Notes: generated by a model from the letters alone, not told the origin. A DNA stretch of 9,604 nucleotides from an uncultured Lachnospiraceae bacterium (GCA_910586955.1 CAJUMM010000098.1:1-9604), one strand, 5' to 3'. Positions 1 through 6,020 are shown, counted from the first letter of the stretch. Program-made: numbers and translations.

Positions 1-161
1 AGACCGAGAACATCACCGCAGCCGAGAGCCGTATCCGCGACGTAGACATGGCGAAGGAAATGATGGCCTACACCAAGAACAACATCCTGGTTCAGGCTTC
101 TCAGGCTATGCTTGCCCAGGCAAATCAGGTTCCTCAGGGAGTTCTGCAGTTACTGCAGTAA
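1..161 (+). CDS. Flagellin, C-terminal fragment (partial)
   Basis: This is the 3' end of a flagellin gene, the structural subunit of the flagellar filament that is exported and polymerised outside the cell. The window opens inside the gene. The frame starting at base 3 gives 52 residues and ends with TAA at 159-161. The visible part begins TENITAAESRIRDVDMAKEM and ends in a QVPQGVLQLLQ tail. This is the conserved D0 C-terminal helix of bacterial flagellins, with the SRIRDVDMA motif and an alternating hydrophobic and Gln/Ala pattern. That region mediates packing in the filament core and chaperone recognition, as known for the family. A hairpin terminator follows 15 bases after the stop. I cannot see the start, length or variable domain, so which flagellin paralogue this is (fliC or hag type) remains open. 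The family assignment is secure. Confidence 0.95.
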   Translation, partial: TENITAAESRIRDVDMAKEMMAYTKNNILVQASQAMLAQANQVPQGVLQLLQ

Positions 162-176
162 AGCTGAACAATCACG

Positions 177-206
177 AAAAACGTCAGTCTTTGGACTGGC
201 GTTTTT
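177..206. terminator. Bidirectional intrinsic terminator between flagellin and tepA-like gene
   Basis: The 9-bp arms ACGTCAGTC (181-189) and GACTGGCGT (194-202) contain one G-T pair and enclose the loop TTTG. An A-tract lies to the left and a T-tract to the right, so the hairpin works for both converging genes. The stop codon of the minus-strand protease gene (184-186) lies inside one arm, so the last codons of that gene double as terminator stem. Confidence 0.88.
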
Positions 207-915
207 CTTCTGCCTGGAGAATCATTTCCCGTAATTTCGCAAAAGCCTCCTGAATGCCTCCCACCTCATTGATCACACCCTCCTCAACAGCCTGTTTTCC
301 TACCAGCACGGAACCTACGTCTTTCGTCAGCTCTCCTGTCTCCAGCATCAGCTTTAAGAGGCGCTGCTCTGAAATCCGGCTGTGGGCTGTAATAAAGCCG
401 GAGATGCGGTCCTGGATCTTCTGGAAATAATCGAAGGTCTGGGCTACCCCAATGATCAGTCCGTTCATGCGCACCGGGTGAATCATCATGGTTCCTGTGG
501 GAACGATAAAAGAATAATCCGTGGATACGGCTAAGGGAACGCCGATGGAATGGCTTCCCCCAAGAACCAGGGAGACCGTAGGCTTGCTTAAGGATGCAAT
601 CATCTCCGCAATGGCAAGCCCGGACTCCACATCCCCTCCTACGGTGTTGATGAGCACCAAAAGCCCCTGGATTTTTTGACTGTCTTCCAGAGCCGCCAGC
701 TGGGGAATTACATGCTCGTACTTGGTGGTCTTGGAATTGGAAGGCAGGCACTCATGCCCTTCAATCTCCCCGATAATGTTCAAGAGATGAATCTTGGTCT
801 CTCCCTCCTCTAAGGTAAGCTGCCCAAAATCCTCCACCTGTTTATCCCGGCTCTCCTGCTGTTCCGTCTCCTGCTGCTTGTCCTCCCGGTTCTTCGTCTT
901 CTTCTCTTCACTCAT
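184..915 (-). CDS. tepA: ClpP-like serine protease, TepA (YmfB) type
   Basis: The 243-residue protein belongs to the ClpP/crotonase-fold serine protease group and most resembles the TepA/YmfB branch of Firmicutes. The first 35 residues are highly charged (Lys, Glu, Gln) and probably disordered; no signal peptide or membrane helix is seen. The ClpP-like core runs from about residue 40 to 235. The catalytic triad can be placed as Ser123 in GGSHSIG, His146 in MMIHPVR and Asp199 in LTKDVG, so an active peptidase is expected. In Bacillus, TepA has been linked to protein export and to degradation of spore proteins; that role is family knowledge and is not shown here. The gene stands alone: flagellin converges from one side, and a hairpin directly precedes the ATG. 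A GAGG ribosome site (926-929) lies in the 3' arm of that hairpin. TepA genes often sit beside a spoIIIE/ftsK gene, which is absent here. The gene symbol rests on motif resemblance only. Confidence 0.85.
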   Translation of the reverse strand: MSEEKKTKNREDKQQETEQQESRDKQVEDFGQLTLEEGETKIHLLNIIGEIEGHECLPSNSKTTKYEHVIPQLAALEDSQKIQGLLVLINTVGGDVESGLAIAEMIASLSKPTVSLVLGGSHSIGVPLAVSTDYSFIVPTGTMMIHPVRMNGLIIGVAQTFDYFQKIQDRISGFITAHSRISEQRLLKLMLETGELTKDVGSVLVGKQAVEEGVINEVGGIQEAFAKLREMILQAEEKRQSKD

Positions 916-916
916 A

Positions 917-975
917 AAAAATCAGCCTCGCTTCCATATATACTAAACATAGCATGGGTTGCAAGGCTGATTTTT
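917..975. terminator. Long-loop hairpin, terminator of the nuclease-like gene (copy A)
   Basis: Arms 917-931 and 961-975 pair over 15 bp in minus-strand RNA, with one U-G pair, around a 29-base loop. The 3' arm ends in a U-run on the minus strand, and the A-run on the other side would give a U-run in plus-strand RNA. It begins 6 bases after the stop of the nuclease-like gene (982) and ends directly at the ATG of the tepA-like gene. The large loop is unusual for a simple terminator. Confidence 0.7.
937..964 (-). promoter_or_regulatory. Possible promoter of the tepA-like gene inside a hairpin loop
   Basis: On the minus strand TTGCAA (959-964) is followed after 16 bases by TATATA (937-942). A transcript would start near 930, about 15 bases before the ATG at 915. 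Most of the element lies in the loop of the hairpin at 917-975. Match to sigma-A consensus is moderate and no other candidate fits between the stop of the previous gene and this start. Confidence 0.35.
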
Positions 976-981
976 ATTCTA

Positions 982-1581
982 TTAAGATACTTGAAAATAT
1001 CTTTCCTTATATGTATTGGAATCTACCACAAAGACTTGGCAGTTCAGCCACGCTAATTTCCGTCTGATGCTGTTCTGAAGCCTGGACATCATCATTTTCT
1101 TGCTCCGGCTCTTTACTCCGCTGGCTTCAAAATTTCCCTCCAAAAACAAAATCACAAGAATTTTCTTTTTATCCGCAGGAATCTTGGAGTCATTTAGTCC
1201 AAACCAAAACTTCCGAAGCTCCGCTGCCTTTTCCATCTTCCCGGATTTAGTCCAGGCCCCGGCCAGGCACGCAATGGTAGATACAACTTTTTTTGTTACT
1301 TCTATATCCAGGCTATCCCGGTTACTCACGTCCAAATCTCTTGGTGCCGAATGGATTCTGCTGTTATTAACACTGGTTCTCCAAAGATTTTCCCCTTCAT
1401 GTCCGCTGCAGTTTTTCACTTCAATAAACTGGAAAACTTCTTTGGAATCCGCCAGAATATCTACCCCTTTCGCTGACAATAGTTTATTAAATTCTTTGCG
1501 GTAAAATTCACAATCATCAAATTTTACCGCACAAACCTCTGAAGGAAACAAAAATTTCAAATCACTTTCTTCAATTACCAT
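982..1581 (-). CDS. Small protein with PD-(D/E)XK nuclease signature, partner of the AAA ATPase
   Basis: The 199-residue product is not recognised as a named family. The ATG at 1581 is chosen over an upstream in-frame ATG at 1617 because AGGAG lies 7 bases before it. The start overlaps the end of the ATPase gene by 11 bases, so the two are probably translationally coupled. Near the N-terminus is KFDDCEFYRK (residues 20-29). Then comes the arrangement Asp41 (in KGVDIL), twelve residues, Glu54-Val-Lys56 (in FIEVKNC), which fits the metal-binding D...ExK core of PD-(D/E)XK nucleases. A helix with Glu94 and KKVVSTIACLAGA (97-109) follows. The C-terminal half is basic, with KSRSKK at 157-162. No membrane segment or signal peptide is seen. 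I infer a DNA (or RNA) endonuclease effector for the ATPase. The fold is predicted from motif spacing only, and the low G+C codon use suggests acquisition with its partner. Confidence 0.7.
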   Translation of the reverse strand: MVIEESDLKFLFPSEVCAVKFDDCEFYRKEFNKLLSAKGVDILADSKEVFQFIEVKNCSGHEGENLWRTSVNNSRIHSAPRDLDVSNRDSLDIEVTKKVVSTIACLAGAWTKSGKMEKAAELRKFWFGLNDSKIPADKKKILVILFLEGNFEASGVKSRSKKMMMSRLQNSIRRKLAWLNCQVFVVDSNTYKERYFQVS

Positions 1582-2635
1582 AGAGCAGCTCCTGTTCTCT
1601 GTCGTAAAGCTGGTCAAACTCCTCCATCACCGCATTATGCTCCAAAGCATCCAAGCGTTCCGCAGTCTCACACGCAATACCGTTCTCCGTCTTATTCAAA
1701 GAGATAAAACAATACTGCAAGGGATTTTTATCTGCATTCTTGTAGGCAGCCGCCATCTGAAACTCCTGCTGTACAAAATAATTGTGAGTTGTTACAAAAA
1801 CCTGCACTCCCATCTGAGCCAATACAATAATAGCGTCCGTCAGCGGCTTGATCATCCTGGGATTCATATTGGTTTCCGGCTCATCCCAGAAAAGAACCGA
1901 ATTTTTAGAAAGTCCTCCTGATAAAATCAAATACATGATTGTAGCCAGTTTCCGGTATCCCTCAGAAACCAGTCCCATTTCAAATTCTCCGGCTTCTTTT
2001 ACTTTTAAATAAAATTTTTTATCTTTCTGGACAATACTCCCGTTAACGATGTTTTCAAAACTCTTCAAAACTGCATTCTGCTCTTGGGTATTGGCTCCTT
2101 TCCGCAGAGGCCTTTCCAGCATTCTGGCTAAATCATAATAAGTTTCTTCGAATGCAATATGGTATTCGTCATATAAAGCGCCAAAATTTTCCGTTGAGGA
2201 TATAATCTCTTTGGGAGGCAGGTACACCGGAGATACATTTTTCACATCCGGCTTGTAATACCGTATAATATCCATATGGGACTCCTGGCGGTTTCCAAAA
2301 CCAATCTCCAAACAGTTCTCTTTCTCCAACTCCATCCGGATTTCCGTTCTGTTACTTCCCCGTTTCCTTCTAACTAATCTCCCGATTGCTTCGTTATCCG
2401 GACGAAACACCCCCTGGAACTTACCCACCAGCATAGTTTCTATCTTCTCTTTCGTCAAATCACCCTTTGATACTCCGGCACTGGAACACCCCTTCATACA
2501 GGAGTAAAGCAATTTAATCAAAGCCGTCTTTCCTGTACTGTTCTCACCGCTGATAATATTTATGTGAGGGGAAAACCGAATATCCAGATTTTGAAAAAGC
2601 ATAAAGTCCTTTAACTGCAATCTCTTTATTTTCAC
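1571..2635 (-). CDS. AAA family ATPase, ABC/OLD-like (AAA15/AAA_21 type)
   Basis: This gene encodes a cytoplasmic ABC-type ATPase of the kind found in OLD-like and other phage-defence modules. I choose GTG at 2635 (354 residues, MKIKRLQLKD...): GAGGA sits 7 bases upstream, and the protein then starts like its relatives. A TTG at 2662 would add nine residues but overlaps the preceding terminator. Visible motifs are Walker A GENSTGKT (30-37), a signature-like SEGYRKL (224-230), Walker B VLFWDEPETNMNP (247-259) with catalytic Glu252, and the switch histidine in VTTHN (His284). The middle (about 60-220) is family-variable. There is no Toprim nuclease domain, unlike true OLD proteins such as GajA; the nuclease-like function may be supplied by the next gene, which overlaps it. 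A clear promoter is not visible and metY lies just upstream, separated by a terminator. Its A+T-rich composition differs from its flanks. Confidence 0.9.
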   Translation of the reverse strand: MKIKRLQLKDFMLFQNLDIRFSPHINIISGENSTGKTALIKLLYSCMKGCSSAGVSKGDLTKEKIETMLVGKFQGVFRPDNEAIGRLVRRKRGSNRTEIRMELEKENCLEIGFGNRQESHMDIIRYYKPDVKNVSPVYLPPKEIISSTENFGALYDEYHIAFEETYYDLARMLERPLRKGANTQEQNAVLKSFENIVNGSIVQKDKKFYLKVKEAGEFEMGLVSEGYRKLATIMYLILSGGLSKNSVLFWDEPETNMNPRMIKPLTDAIIVLAQMGVQVFVTTHNYFVQQEFQMAAAYKNADKNPLQYCFISLNKTENGIACETAERLDALEHNAVMEEFDQLYDREQELLYGN

Positions 2636-2660
2636 TCGAATATCCTCATTCTTTCTAAAC

Positions 2661-2714
2661 AAAAATCAGCCTTGTTTCCACACATGCCAATCACAGCACG
2701 ACCCACAAGGCTGA
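2661..2714 (-). terminator. Terminator of metY (hairpin repeat copy B)
   Basis: In minus-strand RNA the perfect 10-bp arms (2705-2714 and 2666-2675) are followed by five U (2665-2661). The 29-base loop holds a further 5-bp stem (2696-2700 with 2683-2687). It starts 12 bases after the metY stop codon and closes the yebC-metY operon. Some read-through is probably needed to express the ATPase gene, which starts 26 bases further on. Confidence 0.8.
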
Positions 2715-2723
2715 CATCTATTC
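2661..2723. repeat. 63-bp hairpin repeat, copy B
   Basis: Direct-repeat partner of 917-979, in the same orientation. In both copies the repeat ends within a few bases of the stop codon of the upstream minus-strand gene. Loop length is the same as in copy A, and base changes in the inner stem mostly keep pairing. Confidence 0.7.
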
Positions 2724-2726
2724 CCG

Positions 2727-3998
2727 CTAAACCCTCTCCAAGGCCTGCTCCAAATCCTCAATGATATCCTGGGGATCCTCAATCCCCACGGAAAGCCGGA
2801 TCATGCCGGGCGTAACCCCAGCCTCCAGAAGCTGCTCGTCCGTCATCTGGCGGTGGGTGTGGCTGGCCGGGTGCAGGACGCAGGTGCGGGCATCCGCCAC
2901 ATGGGTCACGATAGCCGCAAGTTTTAAACTGTCCATAAAGCGGACTGCTTCCTCTCTGCCGCCTTTAAGGCCGAAGGAAATCACGCCGCAGGTACCTTTG
3001 GGCATATATTTCCGGGCCAGGGCATAATAGGAATCTCCGGGAAGCCCTGCAAAGTTTACAAATTCTACTTTCTCATGGGCGTGAAGGAACTCCGCCGCCG
3101 CTTTCGCATTGCTGCAGTGCTTCTCCACACGCAGGGTCAGTGTCTCCAGCCCTACGTTTAAGAGAAATGCGTTCATAGGTGACTGGATACTCCCCAGATC
3201 CCGCATCAGCTGGGCCGTTGCCTTGGTAATAAAGGCCAGCTTGCCGAAGCGCTCCGTGTAGACAACCCCGTGGTAGGTGGGATCCGGCGTAGTCAGCCCG
3301 GGAAACTTGTCCTTGTAGGCGTCCCAGTCAAAATTTCCGCTATCCACGATGCAGCCGCCCACCGCCATGGCATGTCCGTCCATGTACTTGGTGGTGGAAT
3401 GGGTGACAATATCGGCTCCCCATTCAAAAGGACGACAATTCACCGGGGTGGCAAAGGTATTGTCCACAATCAAAGGACAACCGTGCTTATGGGACAGCCT
3501 GGCAAATTTTTCAATGTCCAGGATTACCAGGGCGGGATTTGCAATGGTCTCTCCCACCACCGCCTTGGTGTTGGAGCGAAACGCCGCCTCAATCTCTCTC
3601 TCCGGGGCGTCGGGATCCACGAAGGTGCAGTCAATCCCCAGCTTTTTGATGGTAGCCGCATACAGGTTAAAGGTTCCCCCGTACACCTTGGCGGAACAGA
3701 TAATGTGATCCCCTGCTTCGCAGAGATTGGCAATGGTATAGAAGTTTGCCGCCTGGCCGGAAGAGGTGAGCATGGCTCCTGCCCCGCCCTCCAGCTGGGC
3801 AATCTTTGCCGCCACGCAGTCATTGGTGGGATTCTGGAGACGTGTATAGAAATAGCCGCTCTCCTCCAGGGCAAACAGCCTCCCCATCTCCTCGGAAGTA
3901 TCGTATTTAAAGGTAGTGCTCTGATAGATAGGAAGCACCCTGGGCTCTCCTTTCCCCGGCTTCCATCCCCCCTGTACACAGATTGTATCCGGCCTCAT
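2727..3998 (-). CDS. metY: O-acetylhomoserine aminocarboxypropyltransferase (sulfhydrylase)
   Basis: The 423-residue enzyme is a PLP-dependent member of the Cys/Met metabolism family. It makes homocysteine from O-acetyl-L-homoserine and sulfide, the direct sulfhydrylation route to methionine, in the cytoplasm. Landmarks are YTRLQNPT (51-58) for the PLP phosphate of the partner subunit, SSGQAA (79-84), VDNTFATP (178-185) with Asp179 contacting the pyridine nitrogen, and STTKYMDGH (201-209) with Lys204 as the Schiff-base lysine. The conserved RLSVGIED lies near the C-terminus (401-408). Length and motifs fit MetY better than the shorter MetB/MetC enzymes. The ATG overlaps the stop of the gene before it in an ATGA, and GGAAGG lies just upstream, so translation is coupled. 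No SAM riboswitch or T-box lies directly in front, so any sulfur control would act at the operon promoter or elsewhere. A hairpin terminator follows the stop. Confidence 0.95.
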   Translation of the reverse strand: MRPDTICVQGGWKPGKGEPRVLPIYQSTTFKYDTSEEMGRLFALEESGYFYTRLQNPTNDCVAAKIAQLEGGAGAMLTSSGQAANFYTIANLCEAGDHIICSAKVYGGTFNLYAATIKKLGIDCTFVDPDAPEREIEAAFRSNTKAVVGETIANPALVILDIEKFARLSHKHGCPLIVDNTFATPVNCRPFEWGADIVTHSTTKYMDGHAMAVGGCIVDSGNFDWDAYKDKFPGLTTPDPTYHGVVYTERFGKLAFITKATAQLMRDLGSIQSPMNAFLLNVGLETLTLRVEKHCSNAKAAAEFLHAHEKVEFVNFAGLPGDSYYALARKYMPKGTCGVISFGLKGGREEAVRFMDSLKLAAIVTHVADARTCVLHPASHTHRQMTDEQLLEAGVTPGMIRLSVGIEDPQDIIEDLEQALERV

Positions 3999-4789
3999 GC
4001 CATATACCTTCCTTTCAGATCATATACCATAGCCATATACTGTTCCCTGCAGGCTTCCTGCTTTCCTTCCTCAATCAACCGCACACAGGGGGACAGATAC
4101 CGCTCCCAGATCTCCGCGTAAACCTTCTGTGCCTCCCCGGAGCGCCGGATACGGTTCACAATCGTAGGTGCGATATTGTAATACTCCTTCACAAGCTCCG
4201 CCCCGTCTGCCCTGGAAAGAAGGTAGCCGTCCCGGTAAGAGCGCAGGAGCTCCAGCTCATAGCAGTCGTCCGCTTTCCCCTGGCTCTCGCAGACCGCCGT
4301 GGTGATGTAGCAGTATTTCCGATGGAAACCGCTCTCAATCTTCTCGAAGCTCGCCTTTCCCACGGAGGTTTTAAAGGCTCCATTCCACTTCTCCACCAGA
4401 AGATCCGTCAGAGGCTCCGCCGAAGGGTACTTCTGCTCCAGAACCGCCGGAAAGAGAAAGACAGCCAGAATCATATTGTAGTTGATCTGCTGCTCGCTCC
4501 GCTTCCCCTTCTTGGGAATGCGCTCTAACTCCCCCGCCGTCACATCCACCAGGCGGTCCGCCAGCTTCTCCAGCCACTTCTGTCCTTCTCCTTCCCCCTT
4601 TTCCTCCTCTGCCTGATAGACCTGTTCAATGGCTTCCAGGACCTCCAGATGCTTTCGCAGATAAGCCTGAAAAGCCTCCGGGTAACGATCCTTCTTAAAG
4701 GAAGTCAGCGGGTTTCCGGCTTCCAGAAGCATGTCCGTGATTCCCTGCATGGCTTTGTTATAGTACTCTCCGTATACAACGATATCCAT
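3995..4789 (-). CDS. CFI-box-CTERM-like protein of unknown function
   Basis: The 264-residue protein has no assigned function. The N-terminal two thirds are helical and charged, with an acidic run EEEKGEGEG (62-70). The C-terminal part contains CYITTAVCES followed by DDCYELELLRSYRDGYL and YYNIAPTIVNRI. This cysteine-containing block resembles the CFI-box C-terminal domain found in diverse bacterial proteins. The conserved cysteines could bind metal or be modified, but that is inference. There is no signal peptide or obvious membrane helix. AGGAG lies 6 bases before the ATG and is formed by the last codons of yebC, which ends only 3 bases upstream. The stop overlaps the metY start. It is thus the middle gene of a coupled three-gene unit. 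The position suggests co-expression with metY but does not prove a sulfur-related role. Confidence 0.8.
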   Translation of the reverse strand: MDIVVYGEYYNKAMQGITDMLLEAGNPLTSFKKDRYPEAFQAYLRKHLEVLEAIEQVYQAEEEKGEGEGQKWLEKLADRLVDVTAGELERIPKKGKRSEQQINYNMILAVFLFPAVLEQKYPSAEPLTDLLVEKWNGAFKTSVGKASFEKIESGFHRKYCYITTAVCESQGKADDCYELELLRSYRDGYLLSRADGAELVKEYYNIAPTIVNRIRRSGEAQKVYAEIWERYLSPCVRLIEEGKQEACREQYMAMVYDLKGRYMA

Positions 4790-4792
4790 TTG

Positions 4793-5521
4793 TTACTCCT
4801 CCCAGTTGTGGTAAACACTCTGGACATCATCATCCTCGTCCAGCAAATCCAGGGTCTTCTGTAAGCTCTTAATGTCTCCCTCATCTGTAAGGGCCACATA
4901 GTTCTGGGGAATCATGGTCACTTCCGCCTGGGCCATGGGGATCCCCTGCTCCTCCAGGGCCTGTCTCACCTGGCCGAACATGTCCGGATCCGTGAGAATC
5001 TCAAAGCTGTCCTCCTCCTCGGAGAAGTCCTCCGCCCCTGCGTCCAGAGCCATCATCATCAAATCGTCCGGATCCAGTTCACACTCCTCCCGGTCAATGA
5101 TAATCTGCCCCTTCTGATCGAACATATAGGAAACGCAGCCTTTGGTCCCTACAGAGCCGTTTCCCTTGGTAAAGGCGCTGCGCACATTGGCCGCCGTCCG
5201 GTTCTTATTGTCTGTCAGGGCATCCACAATAATGGCAATGCCGCTGGGCCCGTAGCCCTCGTAGGACACGTACTCGTAATTTACCGCACCTGCATTTCCC
5301 GCCGCCTTCTTAATGCCCCGGTCAATGGTATCGTTGGGCATATTGTTGGCCTTGGCCTTGGCAATCACGTCCCGCAGGCGGCTGTTATTGGCCGGATCCG
5401 CCCCGCCCTCTTTCACGGCCACTGCAATCTCACGGCCGATAATGGTGAAAATCTTTCCCTTGGCCGCATCGTTCTTTTCCTTCTTATGTTTAATATTCGC
5501 AAATTTCGAATGTCCAGACAT
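4793..5521 (-). CDS. yebC: YebC/PmpR family protein (probable transcriptional or translational regulator)
   Basis: The 242-residue protein matches the YebC/PmpR/TACO1 family over its full usual length. The ATG at 5521 is chosen because AAGGAG lies about 6 bases upstream and the product then starts MSGHSKFANIKHKK, the family signature. An in-frame upstream ATG at 5569 has no support and would sit in the leader. Other hallmarks are NNMPNDTIDRGIKKA, YEGYGPSGIAIIVDALTDN and NRTAANVRSAFTKGNGSVG, ending in a very acidic tail. Family members have been described as DNA-binding regulators and, more recently, as factors that help ribosomes through difficult proline-rich stretches; which applies here is unknown. 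The usual Trp of SGHSKWANI is Phe in this protein, a conservative change. It is the first gene of the yebC-metY operon and has its own promoter. Confidence 0.95.
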   Translation of the reverse strand: MSGHSKFANIKHKKEKNDAAKGKIFTIIGREIAVAVKEGGADPANNSRLRDVIAKAKANNMPNDTIDRGIKKAAGNAGAVNYEYVSYEGYGPSGIAIIVDALTDNKNRTAANVRSAFTKGNGSVGTKGCVSYMFDQKGQIIIDREECELDPDDLMMMALDAGAEDFSEEEDSFEILTDPDMFGQVRQALEEQGIPMAQAEVTMIPQNYVALTDEGDIKSLQKTLDLLDEDDDVQSVYHNWEE

Positions 5522-5551
5522 AAAACGCTCCTTTTTCTCTTGTTCTTTTCT

Positions 5552-5577
5552 GCCTGCAGATGCTCCCAAATGCAGGC
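5552..5577 (-). other. Hairpin in the yebC mRNA leader
   Basis: The perfect 7-bp inverted repeat GCCTGCA/TGCAGGC encloses a 12-base loop. It lies between the promoter and the ribosome binding site of yebC, with no U-run after it, so it is not a terminator. It may only stabilise the leader. Confidence 0.4.
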
Positions 5578-5587
5578 GTTCTTATCT

Positions 5588-5616
5588 ATTTTATCACTAT
5601 TTAACCGGGATAGCAA
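5588..5616 (-). promoter_or_regulatory. Sigma-A-type promoter of the yebC operon
   Basis: The minus strand has TTGCTA (5611-5616), a 17-base spacer and TAAAAT (5588-5593). It lies just past the mazF stop codon and gives a leader of about 60 bases. No terminator separates mazF from it, so read-through from alr-mazF may also feed this operon. Confidence 0.7.
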
Positions 5617-5620
5617 GGGC

Positions 5621-5968
5621 TTATGTATCCAATTCCAGGCTTACCCGCAGGGCCCGGTTTACCTGCTCCAGCACCCCTTCATCCAAATGGCAGACCTTGT
5701 CTTTCAGTCTCTGCTTGTCAATAGTCCGGAGCTGTTCCAGCAAAATCACGGAATCCTTCACAATCTGGCAGGTCCTGGAGCTGAGCTCCACATGGGTGGG
5801 CAGTTTCGCCTTGTTCATCTTGGAAGTAATCGCAGCCACAATTACCGTAGGACTGTGACGGTTGCCCGTATCATTCTGGATCACCAGCACCGGACGGACG
5901 CCTCCCTGCTCCGAGCCCACCACGGGCCTAAGATCTGCATAATAAATATCACCCCGTCTGATAATCAA
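5621..5968 (-). CDS. mazF: MazF/PemK family endoribonuclease toxin (EndoA/NdoA)
   Basis: The 115-residue toxin is an mRNA interferase that cleaves single-stranded mRNA at short sequences and slows growth under stress. It aligns end to end with Bacillus EndoA: IIRRGDIYYADLRPVVGSEQ at the N-terminus, GGVRPVLVIQND, TVIVAAITS, LPTHVEL, DSVILLEQLRTIDKQRL. Catalytic Arg25 and Thr48 are both present, so it should be active. I choose TTG at 5968 because GGAG lies 10 bases before it. A GTG at 5977 would add three residues (MRK), but the GGAG would then almost touch it. The gene follows alr, as in Bacillus, but the antitoxin gene (ndoAI/mazE) normally between them is missing: only 94 bases lie between the two. 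Its antitoxin must be encoded elsewhere or be lost. Confidence 0.95.
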   Translation of the reverse strand: MIIRRGDIYYADLRPVVGSEQGGVRPVLVIQNDTGNRHSPTVIVAAITSKMNKAKLPTHVELSSRTCQIVKDSVILLEQLRTIDKQRLKDKVCHLDEGVLEQVNRALRVSLELDT

Positions 5969-6020
5969 TTTTCTCACACTCCGATTTCAGAAATTCTTCC
6001 GGCTGTATTCTGCCAGCCAT
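5949..6020 (-). other. Mini reading frame overlapping the mazF start (possible antitoxin remnant or coupling leader)
   Basis: An ATG at 6020 opens a 23-residue frame (MAGRIQPEEFLKSECEKIDY plus three residues) that stops 20 bases inside mazF. The same frame is open back to the alr stop codon, 37 codons in all. The acidic sequence loosely recalls the toxin-binding tail of MazE-type antitoxins. The ribosome site (GGAG two bases from the ATG) is poorly spaced. It may be a relic of the antitoxin gene, a coupling peptide, or chance. Confidence 0.2.

Larger units (their letters stand above)
917..979. repeat. 63-bp hairpin repeat, copy A
   Basis: This stretch aligns without gaps to 2661-2723. I count 46 of 63 identical positions; 14 of the 17 differences are transitions. 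The outer arms (AATCAGCCT and its complement) are identical and the loop is 29 bases in both copies. The two copies are in the same orientation and bracket the ATPase-nuclease gene pair. This copy is richer in A+T than the other. Confidence 0.7.
917..2723. mobile_element. Putative accessory cassette bounded by 63-bp direct repeats
   Basis: The block holds only the ATPase and nuclease-like genes, is clearly richer in A+T than the genes on both sides, and carries one copy of the same hairpin repeat at each end. The neighbours metY and tepA are intact. This is what insertion of a small gene cassette at a hairpin would leave. There is no transposase, recombinase or target-site duplication in view, and the 27% divergence of the repeats argues against a recent event. 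A dispersed repeat family used as terminators is the alternative. Confidence 0.4.

Noticed and set aside
1579..1617. Upstream ATG (1617) as start of the nuclease-like gene
   Set aside because: It lies deeper in the ATPase gene with no AGGAG at proper distance, whereas the ATG at 1581 has a textbook ribosome site.
1571..2635. OLD-family nuclease (Gabija GajA) assignment for the ATPase
   Set aside because: The protein ends about 70 residues after the switch histidine, leaving no room for the Toprim nuclease domain that defines OLD/GajA.
917..2723. Integron gene cassette with attC-type palindromes
   Set aside because: Size and placement of the repeats look similar, but I find no GTTRRRY/RYYYAAC core sites at the arm ends and no integrase in the window.
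2661..2723. Hairpin as a SAM or T-box leader for the next gene
   Set aside because: It has none of the conserved riboswitch or T-box elements and it directly follows the metY stop with a U-run, so a terminator explains it.
3270..4121. 283-codon open frame on the + strand over metY
   Set aside because: It is antisense to a full-length, motif-complete metY, has no ribosome site, and its composition mirrors the codon use of the gene below it.
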